A stretch of DNA of 64,000 bases from JAAFHB01 sp037133495 (lineage in GTDB: Bacteria > Bacteroidota > Bacteroidia > Bacteroidales > Prolixibacteraceae), in NCBI GenBank assembly GCA_037133495.1, contig JBAXOA010000002.1, forward strand, positions 28,436 through 92,435, read 5' to 3'. The first letter of the stretch is position 1, and every line of letters begins with the position of its first letter. The notes under the pieces are model-generated. The model searched no databases and was not told the DNA's origin. It saw only the letters and a program-made list of their open reading frames with translations. The translations under genes and the position numbers were made by a program. This document shows positions 46,341-54,503 of the stretch, one piece after another.

Positions 46341-46682
46341 TCAATCAACGAGCAGTGATACTACCCGAAATTCGTCACCTCCGCTGATTGAAGATGGAAA
46401 ACATTGGCATTTCGGGCAGGTAGCCATCCGGAAATTCATCTCAAAATCGTGATCGCAGGCATTACATTTTCCAATCCCCGGAGTTCTGATGATATTTACA
46501 CTTGCCTGATCAAGGATCGAATCTTTTACCAGCAATCCGAGTGCTGACTCAAAGGCATCTGCTTCAACTCCACTCAAATCGCCCACTTCGATGGTGATCT
46601 CCTGAATCGCTTCAGCCTTGTTTTTCAGTGCTTCCCTTTCAGCCAGGCTAATCACTTCCATTGCCAGTGAAAATTCATGCAT
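46341..46682 (-). CDS. hypA: hydrogenase maturation nickel metallochaperone
   Basis: A 113-residue zinc protein that works with HypB to insert nickel. The frame runs back to 46760, but the true start must be Met 46682, because MHEFSLAMEV puts the nickel-binding His at residue 2 as the family requires; the longer start also overlaps hypE. Zinc ligands are Cys73 and Cys76 (CNAC) and Cys89 and Cys92 (CPKC). The start lies 13 bases after the hypE stop. Confidence 0.96.
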   Translation of the reverse strand: MHEFSLAMEVISLAEREALKNKAEAIQEITIEVGDLSGVEADAFESALGLLVKDSILDQASVNIIRTPGIGKCNACDHDFEMNFRMATCPKCQCFPSSISGGDEFRVVSLLVD

Positions 46683-46695
46683 AATTATTAAATTT

Positions 46696-47715
46696 TTAGC
46701 AGATACGCGGCAGCTGATCGCCGGATAATGAGTCATTGATCCTGCGTCCACCGGTTTCATTTTTCAAGACTACTTTACCTTGATGGTCGTTTACCACCCG
46801 TCCGATGATGGCACTTTTCAATCCTGATTTATTTCTTTTTAGAAGTTCAACAATCTTCAGTCCTTCTTGTTCTGAAGCCACAATGATCACTTTCCCTTCA
46901 TTGGCAATATGCAGGGGATCGAATCCCAGCACTTCACACATGGCTTTTACACCATTGTTGACAGGTAAGGTGGCTTCATCGATTTCGATTCCAAGATGAA
47001 TTTTTTCAACCAGTTCATTCAATACGGTGGCGACACCGCCTCTTGTAGGGTCGCGCATGAATTTCACAGAAAATTGATCAAGCACTTCACGGATAAGGTG
47101 GTTAAGACAGGCACAGTCGGATTCGACGGATGCCTTAAAATTAAACGATTCGCGCGCATTCATCACCGCCATGCCATGATCGCCGATCGTGCCATTGATG
47201 ATAATTACATCTCCCGGATTAATATTCAGCGCTTTGCTGATCTGGCTGTTCTCTTTGCTGACACGGCCAATTCCGGCAGTATTGATAAATAATTTATCAC
47301 ATTTCCCTTTGTTCACAACTTTTGTATCTCCGGTTACGATCAGCACTCCGGCTTTTTTTGCTTCCTCTGCCAGCGATTCAACAATTATTTCAAGTTCATG
47401 CATTGGAAAGCCTTCTTCTAGAATAAACGAAACGCTGAGATATAGTGGTTCGGCTCCTGAAACGGCAAGGTCGTTGACTGTGCCACAAACTGCCAGTTTC
47501 CCGATGTTTCCTCCCGGAAAAAACAGCGGATCGATTACGAATGAGTCGGTGGTAAAGGCAATTTCCGATGAATTAACCTTTAAAATTGCGGCATCTGTCT
47601 GTTCCTCTAAAATGGGATTACTGAAGTGCCTGATGAACAGATCCTGAATCAGCTGGTGCATCATTTTGCCGCCGCTTCCGTGGCTGAGCATTACTTTAGC
47701 TTCTTTTTGTGTCAT
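46696..47715 (-). CDS. hypE: hydrogenase expression/formation protein, carbamoyl dehydratase
   Basis: A 339-residue AIRS-superfamily ATPase that dehydrates the S-carbamoyl group on its own C-terminal cysteine to make the cyanide ligand of the NiFe centre. The N-terminal LSHGSGGKMMHQLI and the exact C-terminus LPRIC, with Cys339 as the last residue, are the hallmarks. It overlaps the hypD stop by four bases (ATGA), indicating translational coupling. Confidence 0.97.
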   Translation of the reverse strand: MTQKEAKVMLSHGSGGKMMHQLIQDLFIRHFSNPILEEQTDAAILKVNSSEIAFTTDSFVIDPLFFPGGNIGKLAVCGTVNDLAVSGAEPLYLSVSFILEEGFPMHELEIIVESLAEEAKKAGVLIVTGDTKVVNKGKCDKLFINTAGIGRVSKENSQISKALNINPGDVIIINGTIGDHGMAVMNARESFNFKASVESDCACLNHLIREVLDQFSVKFMRDPTRGGVATVLNELVEKIHLGIEIDEATLPVNNGVKAMCEVLGFDPLHIANEGKVIIVASEQEGLKIVELLKRNKSGLKSAIIGRVVNDHQGKVVLKNETGGRRINDSLSGDQLPRIC

Positions 47716-48791
47716 GCGCGATATTTATAATAGGTGCCACACGTTCCTTCGCCCGAAACCATACAAGCTCCGACAGGATCAGAAGGTGTGCATTTTTTTG
47801 CAAATAAAGGGCAATCCACAGGCGTTTTCAATCCCCGGAGGATTTGACCGCAGATACACCCTTTGGGTTCGGTCGATTCAGGCACTTCAACCAGGAACTG
47901 TTTTTCCGCATCAAAGGCTGAAAGTTCTTCCCTGATCTGCAGCCCGCTTAAAGGAATGATGCCAAGACCTCTCCAGCTGTCGTTGCGAAGTACAAAAACA
48001 TCATTCAATGTTTTCATTGCCAGACTATTGCCTTCTTTCTGAACCACACGCTGATACTGAACTTCCACCTTGGGTGTGTTGGCCTCTATTTGTTCCGTTA
48101 GCATAAGAATAGATTGCATCATATCCACCGGTTCGAAACCTGATACCACAACACCTAAGCGACAAACGGTGGCAAGATCGTTATAAATAGCTGTGCCCGT
48201 GATCGCACTTACATGTCCGGGTGCAATGAAACCGTCGATTTTTACCCCTTCCGATACCAGCGCTTTCATCACCGGAGGCATTACTTTATGAGCACTAAGC
48301 ACGAAAAAATTAGAGATGCTTTCACGCTTCGCCTGCAGGATTGCTGCTGCAGTCAATGGGGCCGTCGTTTCAAATCCTATTCCTAAAAAAACGATTTTTC
48401 TGTCGGGATTATTTTTTGCAATTTCAAGTGATTCAAGGACTGAATATACAATCCGTATATCACTTCCGTTGGCTCTTTCTTTTTCGAGCGATGTGTTTGA
48501 GCCGGGAACACGAATCAGATCGCCGTAAGTGGTAATAATAACTCCGGGTATTTTGCTGTAAGCCATTGCTTTATCGATAAAGTGCTGACTGGAAACACAT
48601 ACAGGACAACCGGGACCCGAGATCAGCCGGATAGTTGAAGGGAGCAATGAGACGAGCCCAAACCGGTGAATCGCCATCGTATGTCCTCCGCATACCTCCA
48701 TCAATACAATCTCTTTCTTTGAAATTGACTTTAACTTTTGAGAAACTGAGAGAATCAGCTCTTTTTGCCGGTATTCATCAATGTATTTCAT
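47712..48791 (-). CDS. hypD: hydrogenase formation protein, Fe(CN)2CO assembly scaffold
   Basis: A 359-residue iron-sulfur protein that assembles the Fe(CN)2CO unit together with HypC. Family motifs are MEVCGGHTMAIHRFGL, SGPGCPVCVSS and GFETTAP, plus the C-terminal cysteine set for the 4Fe-4S cluster (GCICGQ, CPLFAKKC and GTCG). The start codon lies immediately beside the repeat-flanked cassette that separates it from hypC. The stop overlaps hypE by four bases. Confidence 0.97.
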   Translation of the reverse strand: MKYIDEYRQKELILSVSQKLKSISKKEIVLMEVCGGHTMAIHRFGLVSLLPSTIRLISGPGCPVCVSSQHFIDKAMAYSKIPGVIITTYGDLIRVPGSNTSLEKERANGSDIRIVYSVLESLEIAKNNPDRKIVFLGIGFETTAPLTAAAILQAKRESISNFFVLSAHKVMPPVMKALVSEGVKIDGFIAPGHVSAITGTAIYNDLATVCRLGVVVSGFEPVDMMQSILMLTEQIEANTPKVEVQYQRVVQKEGNSLAMKTLNDVFVLRNDSWRGLGIIPLSGLQIREELSAFDAEKQFLVEVPESTEPKGCICGQILRGLKTPVDCPLFAKKCTPSDPVGACMVSGEGTCGTYYKYRA

Positions 48792-48859
48792 GCGATTAGG
48801 GTTTTAGGTTTTAGGCAATTAGTCCGTCAGCTGACGGATAGGCTTTTAGGTGATTGATT

Positions 48860-49216
48860 TTATTTTTTACGTAAGGATCGAATTAGGGCTGAAAGGACTT
48901 TTTCTGTTTCTGTAAATTTTTGCTCACCTGCCTCAATTTCAGGATCACCAACATAACCTAATCTTGAAGCAATCGTAAATTGATAATGCGATTCTTTACA
49001 TGATGCAAAGGCAATCTCCAGGAACCTAAGATATTCAATCTGGCTCTCGCGAGCAGAACCCTCAACTATATTAGAAGGAACAGAAACGGCCGATCTTCTC
49101 ATTTGAGACGTTAATCCATAAATTTCCTCCTTTGGAAAACCAACGGATATTTTATAGACCAAAAGTGCCAGTTCGTCTGAAAGTTCGAATGCCCTAAGTT
49201 TAGTATGGTCCCTCAT
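48860..49216 (-). CDS. four-helix-bundle protein (S23/23S rRNA intervening-sequence type)
   Basis: A 118-residue helical protein of the S23 ribosomal/IVP family. Diagnostic segments are KISVGFPKEEIYGLTSQMRRSAVSVPSNIVEG and a C-terminal helix. Relatives occur inside 23S rRNA intervening sequences, beside diversity-generating reverse transcriptases (Avd), and as scattered single genes in Bacteroidota; the molecular role is unclear. It has no sensible link to hydrogenase maturation, yet sits between hypC and hypD in the same direction. It is intact and flanked by inverted palindromic repeats, which suggests it came in as a unit. Confidence 0.9.
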   Translation of the reverse strand: MRDHTKLRAFELSDELALLVYKISVGFPKEEIYGLTSQMRRSAVSVPSNIVEGSARESQIEYLRFLEIAFASCKESHYQFTIASRLGYVGDPEIEAGEQKFTETEKVLSALIRSLRKK

Positions 49217-49244
49217 TTCATATCGTCTATTTACCTTTTGTTAT

Positions 49245-49353
49245 CCTACAATCCTAAATCCTAATAGCCTAATAGTCTACAGCCTAACAGCCTAATAGCC
49301 TAATAGCCTACAGCCTATCCGTCAGCTGACGGACTAACAGCCTAAAAGCCTAT
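49245..49353. repeat. tandem array of CCTAATAG-like units with embedded palindrome
   Basis: About nine 7-8 base units of CCTAATAG and variants (CCTACAG, CCTAACAG) fill 49245-49317. TCCGTCAGCTGACGGA (49318-49333) follows, then CTAACAG and two CCTAAAAG-like units to 49353. It forms the right arm of the cassette; a shorter inverted form (TTAGGGTTTTAGG) is at 48797-48814. The unit is too short and has no unique spacers, so it is not a CRISPR. Confidence 0.85.
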
Positions 49354-49356
49354 TTT

Positions 49357-49581
49357 TCACTCCGGCCTGTTTTGCTCCATCTCAATCAACAGCTGAAGCG
49401 TAAATGCCGCTTCCGCCGCATCCACTTTTTCAATCGCAAAACCGGCATGAAGCATAATATAATCACCCGGATTTACGTCATCCAACAATAACAGACTTGC
49501 TTTATATTCAACATCTTCAATAGATACCATAGCGGTGGCGCCATCGACGCTGATTACTTTTGCAGGTATAGCTAAACACAT
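49357..49581 (-). CDS. hypC: hydrogenase assembly chaperone
   Basis: A 74-residue chaperone that binds iron and HypD through its N-terminal cysteine and then carries the Fe(CN)2CO unit to the large subunit. MCLAIPAKV, with Cys2 exposed after Met removal, is the family signature, and LLLDDVNPGDYIMLHAGFAI is the conserved core. Its start overlaps the hypF stop by ten bases, indicating coupled translation. Confidence 0.96.
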   Translation of the reverse strand: MCLAIPAKVISVDGATAMVSIEDVEYKASLLLLDDVNPGDYIMLHAGFAIEKVDAAEAAFTLQLLIEMEQNRPE

Positions 49582-51854
49582 TTCAACTCCCTTCTTTTAG
49601 CTGCAACAGCTAACTGCCCAAGTGCAATTCCTCCATCATTGGTGGGTACTGCTGCATGTGAATAAATATCAAAATTGTTCTTTTTTAATATTGCGATGGC
49701 TCCTTCCAGCAGGTATTTATTCTGAAATACACCTCCCGAAAGTACCACTTTGTTGATTCCTCTGTTTATACGGATAGTTTTTGCAAAATCAAAGATAACT
49801 AATATAATTGTGTTATGAAATTTTGTTGAAATGGTCGAATGTCCGGTTCCCCGTCGAATATCTTCAACGATTTCGCGAATTGTTTCATCGAAACTGACGG
49901 TCTCGCCAGAATGTACAGCATAGCTTTCGGAACAATCAGACCTGACTATCGCTTCCAGACGCATGGGGCCCTCGGCTTGAAACGATGACACCTGCACCAA
50001 ATCAAGTAAAGATGCAATACAATCAAAAAGCCGCCCGGCACTTGATGTTAACGGGCAATTAATCTGCTGATCAATCATTTGAATGATCAGCTGAATTTTT
50101 TCCGGATCAATCTTCTGCAGGAAAGGCAGTTCAAGATCACGAAAACCAGGACCAAAGACTTTATACAGATAGGAAACAGCCATCCGCCATGGCTCCTCTG
50201 CGGCCATATCTCCTCCTGGCAACGGAAGGTATTTGAAATGCGTAACTCTTTCGAAATCATTCAGATCACACACCATAAATTCTGCACCCCAGCTGTTTCC
50301 ATCGGATCCATAACCGGTTCCGTCGAGGGCTATGCCAATTACTTTTTCATCCAACCGGTGCTCTGCCATGCAGGAAGCAATATGGGCATGATGATGCTGA
50401 ATAGGTACAACTGGAAAATCGCGAAAACTCAGTCCTGTTTTGGTTGAAATATAGGACGGGTGCATATCGACAGCCAATAATGCCGGCTTAATACGGAATA
50501 ACTGCACAAACTGCGAAAGTGTTTTTTCATAAAACAGGGTAGTCTCTAAGCCCTGTAAATCACCTATATGCTGACTAATAAATCCTTTTTGTCCTTTTCC
50601 CACACAAAAACAATTGGTCAGTTCAGCGCCGAAAGCAACAATACCATCAGTATTTAGCGCGGTGCGTACAGGAGAAGGAACATAGCCTCTCGAACGGCGT
50701 AAAATCCGCTCTTGATTACCGATAATCCGGACTACAGAATCATCTGTGCGATTGAAAATTTCACGATTATAGAGCACCGTTGCATCTGTCAAAAGTGAAA
50801 ACTGTTCCAGTGCTGCCTTGTTATCTGTTAAAATTGGTTCGCTGCTGAAATTTCCGCTGGTCAGCACTATGGCAGGTATTTTTAAAGATTGAAATAACAA
50901 GTGATGAAAAGGCATATAAGGGAGCATGACACCTAGAATTGTCAACCTGGCATTTAAGCTCTCTGCCAGAATTGGTCCACTGGAGATGTTCTTTTTTTCG
51001 AGTAAAACAATGGGTCTTCGCCATGAAAGAATTGATTTTTCCTCTTCAGCCCCCACTTTTGCATAAGGCTTCAGCGTTTCGATATCCCGGAACATAACAG
51101 CAAAAGGTTTTCCTTCCCTGTTTTTAATGGTGCGCAGCTTATTCACAGCCGTTTCATTGAATGGATCACAGGCAAGATGCATTCCTCCCAGACCTTTGAT
51201 AAGCACAATTCCTCCGCTTTCAATACATTGGGCAACATGTGCTACAACAGTTGAAATCTTGTCGCTAATCCGGTTTTGCCCGATAAATAATTCATAATGA
51301 GGGCCGCAAATGTTGCATGCTGTGGGCTGGGCATGAAACCTTCTGTCGGTGACCGTGTCGTATTCCTTTCGGCAATCGGGGCACATGGTAAATGATTTCA
51401 TGGTCGTTTTTGCCCGGTCGTATGGAAGATCCTGAATAATGGTGAAGCGTGGTCCACAATTGGTGCAATTCACAAAGGGATAATCCATCCGGTTACCCTG
51501 GCAAAGTATATCCTGAAGACATTCATCACAAACGGCAATATCAGGGCTGATTTCGGTGATTTCATCTGACATATTGTGACTTTCAAGGATCGTAAACCCG
51601 TGGAATGATTTTGGTTCTGTTTCAAAGTACGAAATCGATTCTATGATCGCCGCAACCGGAGCTTCCTCCTTGAGGCAAATAAGGAACCCTTCTATGTGCT
51701 GAGGAGTTCCGGAAATCTCAATTTTTACACTTTCATTGGTGTTTTGCACCCACCCGGTAAGATGAAACCGAATGGCAGTGCGGAATACAAAGGGGCGGAA
51801 ACCAACTCCCTGAACTAAACCGGTAATCACGATCTGTAAAGATTTTCTGACCAA
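49572..51854 (-). CDS. hypF: carbamoyltransferase HypF
   Basis: A 760-residue enzyme that turns carbamoyl phosphate into carbamoyl-adenylate and passes it to HypE. The domain order is complete: acylphosphatase (LVQGVGFRPF, residues 13-22), two zinc-finger-like motifs (CDECL...CTNCGP and CPDCR...CNICGP), a YrdC-like domain (GGIVLIKGLGGMHLACD) and a Kae1-like domain (VPIQHHHAHIASCMAE, ALDGTGYGSDGNSWG). It is the first gene of the minus-strand hyp operon and is divergent from the nickel transporter across a 72-base gap. Confidence 0.97.
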   Translation of the reverse strand: MVRKSLQIVITGLVQGVGFRPFVFRTAIRFHLTGWVQNTNESVKIEISGTPQHIEGFLICLKEEAPVAAIIESISYFETEPKSFHGFTILESHNMSDEITEISPDIAVCDECLQDILCQGNRMDYPFVNCTNCGPRFTIIQDLPYDRAKTTMKSFTMCPDCRKEYDTVTDRRFHAQPTACNICGPHYELFIGQNRISDKISTVVAHVAQCIESGGIVLIKGLGGMHLACDPFNETAVNKLRTIKNREGKPFAVMFRDIETLKPYAKVGAEEEKSILSWRRPIVLLEKKNISSGPILAESLNARLTILGVMLPYMPFHHLLFQSLKIPAIVLTSGNFSSEPILTDNKAALEQFSLLTDATVLYNREIFNRTDDSVVRIIGNQERILRRSRGYVPSPVRTALNTDGIVAFGAELTNCFCVGKGQKGFISQHIGDLQGLETTLFYEKTLSQFVQLFRIKPALLAVDMHPSYISTKTGLSFRDFPVVPIQHHHAHIASCMAEHRLDEKVIGIALDGTGYGSDGNSWGAEFMVCDLNDFERVTHFKYLPLPGGDMAAEEPWRMAVSYLYKVFGPGFRDLELPFLQKIDPEKIQLIIQMIDQQINCPLTSSAGRLFDCIASLLDLVQVSSFQAEGPMRLEAIVRSDCSESYAVHSGETVSFDETIREIVEDIRRGTGHSTISTKFHNTIILVIFDFAKTIRINRGINKVVLSGGVFQNKYLLEGAIAILKKNNFDIYSHAAVPTNDGGIALGQLAVAAKRRELKCV

Positions 51855-51887
51855 TGCGTTTTTCCTTTTAGATTATGTAAATGTATA

Positions 51888-51895
51888 TATATTTG
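51888..51895 (+). promoter_or_regulatory. -7 element TATATTTG before the nickel transporter
   Basis: TATATTTG matches TAnnTTTG exactly and ends 31 bases before the transporter ATG. No good -33 TTG is visible at the right distance, so the promoter may be weak or activator-dependent. The 72-base divergent gap must also drive the hypF operon. Confidence 0.4.
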
Positions 51896-51926
51896 TTGTC
51901 AATTATTTATTCCTAAATTCATCCCT

Positions 51927-52811
51927 ATGCTAACTATTCTAACCGGATTTGCTGCAAGTATCGCGCATGTGGCAACGGGTCCCGATCATCTTGCAGCTGT
52001 TACGCCGCTTGCTATCGACAGCAGAAAAAAATCGTGGATGATCGGTTTCTCATGGGGGCTGGGGCATACAACCGGGATGTTGCTCATCGGAGTATTATTT
52101 GTGTTGTTCAAAGAATTTTTACCCATCGCAGCAATTTCAAGACACAGCGATACAGTTATTGGCTTTTTGCTCATTGGCATCGGAGGCTGGGCTTTGATGA
52201 AGAGGTACCTTCAGCATTCACATGGTTACAAGCCTCATGGCCATTTTCATTACAAACCGTTTTTATACGCACATATTCATAAACATACCCATCCGGTAAC
52301 ACCGGCAGCTCAGCATTCTCATGATCACGGACATGATCACAGCCATGACCACGGCCATGACCACCACAATCATCCTGGGCATTCGCACGATGGGGCGCAT
52401 CATCACGATCATGCTCATGACGGACACAAAAATGCTAACCATCAAGGTTTTGTTGTACACGACAGGCATCCGACGGATTACGGACACGGACATTCCCACA
52501 GCGGTATGGTTAAGCAAAACGCATTTTCCGCATTTTTGATCGGAGTGATTCATGGCTTTGCCGGGTTTAGTCATTTATTTGCACTTTTGCCCTCATTGGC
52601 GCTTCCGACACTTCTGGCTTCGGTGATTTATATTGTTGCCTTTGCTTCGGGAACAATTCTGACAATGGTTGTGTTTGCATTTATTCTGGGAATAGTGGCT
52701 CATCGGTCTGAAGTGAAAAAGAAGGAGCAATTCCTTAAATGGTTTTCTATAACGGGTGCTGTAATGGCTATTGCGATAGGAATATTGTGGATCTTTAATC
52801 CGATCGGGTAA
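51927..52811 (+). CDS. nickel/cobalt-type transporter with histidine-rich loop (UreH/HupE/NicO-like)
   Basis: A 294-residue inner-membrane protein. N-terminal helices carry HVATGPDHLAAVTPLA, comparable to the His/Asp metal-binding helix of nickel permeases, and the second half has IGVIHGFAGFSHLFALLPSL in a similar place. Between them, at about residues 95-190, is a loop with more than thirty histidines (HSHDHGHDHSHDHGHDH), typical for nickel or zinc binding. Its divergent position beside hypF supports nickel supply for the hydrogenase. Annotation pipelines may call it a sulfite exporter TauE/SafE or a urease accessory UreH-like protein; I prefer nickel by context. Confidence 0.82.
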   Translation: MLTILTGFAASIAHVATGPDHLAAVTPLAIDSRKKSWMIGFSWGLGHTTGMLLIGVLFVLFKEFLPIAAISRHSDTVIGFLLIGIGGWALMKRYLQHSHGYKPHGHFHYKPFLYAHIHKHTHPVTPAAQHSHDHGHDHSHDHGHDHHNHPGHSHDGAHHHDHAHDGHKNANHQGFVVHDRHPTDYGHGHSHSGMVKQNAFSAFLIGVIHGFAGFSHLFALLPSLALPTLLASVIYIVAFASGTILTMVVFAFILGIVAHRSEVKKKEQFLKWFSITGAVMAIAIGILWIFNPIG

Positions 52812-52901
52812 AAGAGGTTTGTTTTTTAATATAAAGGTTGCACAGGGTGTCACAGTGAGAACAAAGTGTTTCACAGTTTTACTAAATTTAAAATTTAAAC
52901 T

Positions 52902-54167
52902 ATGAAAAAACAATGGATCAGTATCCTAATCGTCGGAATGGCGTTTGGTACAGCATGGGCGATCAGGGGTCAGTTCGGACATGAACGGGGTGCGGCGTGG
53001 GCTGCTGGAATTGGCGCATTAGCCTTGGTGCTGGTCGCGCAGCGAAAAGATTGGTACGCCAAGGCGCTGCTCATCGCGTTGAGTTCCGCGGTTGGATGGG
53101 GCGCCGGCGGAATGATCAGTTATGGAATGGTAGTTGGTTACGGACGGGCTACAGACCTACTGAATGCTACTTATGGTTTACTGATGCTTTTTGTAATAGG
53201 TGGATTATTTGGTTTGTTGGGTGGGGGTCTTGTTGGACTAACACTTGGTTCTTCAGAGAAAAAGCGGGTCAACTGGGGAAGTCTGATGGCGGAAATGACT
53301 GCCGGAGGATTAATAGGGTATTATTTTCTGATTGAACAACTTGAATTTCTGATGACTCCACCCCGTTCGGAAGCATGGGCTGCTTGTCTGGGTGCAGGAC
53401 TTGCCATGGTTTGGTTTATGGTAAGAAACAATCATACGTCACCGTTAAGGGTCGCTTACTATGCTGCGATGGGTGCCGGATTTGGATTTGCTTTTGGAAA
53501 TTTCCTTCAGATCCTTGGTGACGTGCTGGCTATACAGTTCAATATGTGGAATGTAATGGAATACAGTATCGGTTTTTTTGGAGGCTCTGGCATGGCATAC
53601 GGTGTGTTCAGTTCTGAATGGCCCGAAGAACCCACTGCACCAAAACGATGGGAAAACAATACGGCATATTTACTGGCGTTTGGTCTGGTTCCTTACCTTG
53701 TTTTGTCGAACTCTAACCTGATGAAGGTATTCAAAACTGCTCCGGCAGATGCTTTGCAACCTGACAATGGATCGCTCACTGGTAGTATAATCGCCGTTAC
53801 CGTTGTTGTTGCGGTTGTGATAACCGGGTGGATAAAGGTTATTGCAACAAAAAATAGCATCGGCAGAAAAGAGGTTCTGACACTTTTTGTAGGGTTTTGG
53901 GGTTCCTATATATTCATCAGCTTCGGTGTCACAGGAGCATTTAAGGGAATTTTTCCACTTAACCATCTCTTGTATTTAGTGAATTTTGGTGTCGTACTCA
54001 TTTTATTAAGAAACCACCTAACTTCCTTTTTTGAGCATCCGGTTAAGGAAATCTCGTGTAACAAGTGGTTTAAATATGCTATTGGAATTGTATTTTTAAT
54101 TATTCTATTGGGTTTGATAGCTATTAATATACACAGCGAAATGGGTGGTGCCAACTACCGTTTTTGA
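52902..54167 (+). CDS. polytopic membrane protein of unknown function
   Basis: A 421-residue protein that I do not recognise. It has about eleven hydrophobic segments rich in Gly and Ala (AAWAAGIGALALVLVAQ, GLLMLFVIGGLFGLLGGGLVGLTLG, AAMGAGFGFAFGNFLQILGDV). The N-terminus GMAFGTAWAIRGQFGHERGAAWA includes an unusual charged RGQFGHERG stretch next to the first helix, which could be a substrate or cofactor site. Large integral membrane proteins with this N-terminus occur near SusC/SusD loci, but I can name no function. It follows the nickel transporter by 90 bases and precedes a 336-base gap before SusC. Confidence 0.8.
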   Translation: MKKQWISILIVGMAFGTAWAIRGQFGHERGAAWAAGIGALALVLVAQRKDWYAKALLIALSSAVGWGAGGMISYGMVVGYGRATDLLNATYGLLMLFVIGGLFGLLGGGLVGLTLGSSEKKRVNWGSLMAEMTAGGLIGYYFLIEQLEFLMTPPRSEAWAACLGAGLAMVWFMVRNNHTSPLRVAYYAAMGAGFGFAFGNFLQILGDVLAIQFNMWNVMEYSIGFFGGSGMAYGVFSSEWPEEPTAPKRWENNTAYLLAFGLVPYLVLSNSNLMKVFKTAPADALQPDNGSLTGSIIAVTVVVAVVITGWIKVIATKNSIGRKEVLTLFVGFWGSYIFISFGVTGAFKGIFPLNHLLYLVNFGVVLILLRNHLTSFFEHPVKEISCNKWFKYAIGIVFLIILLGLIAINIHSEMGGANYRF

Positions 54168-54332
54168 ATATTAAGGCAATATCCATGTTGAAAGTACATG
54201 AAGTACGAAGATATTTATTTTTAAAGACCTGTTTGTTAGGCCTAGTATTCAATTTGCATATTTAGTTTGTGATATTTTTGGAATAGAATTTTAACTTTAA
54301 TTGCATTCAAAATCGGTTTAGCAAAATGTGAT

Positions 54333-54395
54333 ATGTTAAAATATGATGCAGGATGTTAATATTTGATGCAAAATAAGTAAAATTCCACTACTTTG
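54333..54395 (+). promoter_or_regulatory. tandem operator-like repeat and putative promoter of the second SusC operon
   Basis: ATGTTAAAATATGATGCA (54333-54350) and ATGTTAATATTTGATGCA (54353-54370) are 18-base direct repeats with two or three differences, spaced 20 bases apart, about two helical turns. Just downstream, TTG (54363-54365) and TACTTTGA (54389-54396) resemble -33 and -7 elements, roughly 105 bases before the ATG. This is the only clear signal in the 336-base gap 54168-54503; the rest is AT-rich leader. Confidence 0.45.
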
Positions 54396-54503
54396 AATCT
54401 ATTTTTTTTAGAAAACTTTACCGTTGATGGTACTCATGAAGAAGCTTACCGAACGGAAGTGGTTTTTATATTGAGTTTTTATTAATAAATTAATTAATTA
54501 ACT

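Larger units (their letters stand above)
48792..49356. mobile_element. possible mobile cassette: four-helix-bundle gene between inverted palindromic repeats
   Basis: The whole interval between the hypC stop and the hypD start is occupied by one unit. The left end holds TTAGGCAATTAG then TCCGTCAGCTGACGGA (48823-48838) then TAGGCTTTTAGG. The right end carries the same order inverted: TCCGTCAGCTGACGGA at 49318-49333 between CCTAATAG-type repeats and CTAACAGCCTAAAAGCCTA. Inside is the S23-type gene. Elsewhere in this operon the genes overlap or almost touch, so the unit looks like an insertion. No target-site duplication could be defined by eye. Confidence 0.6.

Noticed and set aside
46683..46760. 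Upstream extension of hypA
   Set aside because: The nickel-binding His must be residue 2, and the extension overlaps hypE in another frame.
49245..49353. CRISPR-like short repeats
   Set aside because: Units are 7-8 bases with no unique spacers and no cas genes nearby, so it is a simple tandem array.
54168..54503. Possible small RNA or riboswitch in the 336-base leader of the second SusC
   Set aside because: Apart from the direct repeats and promoter-like elements, I see no stable helix series or known riboswitch core.
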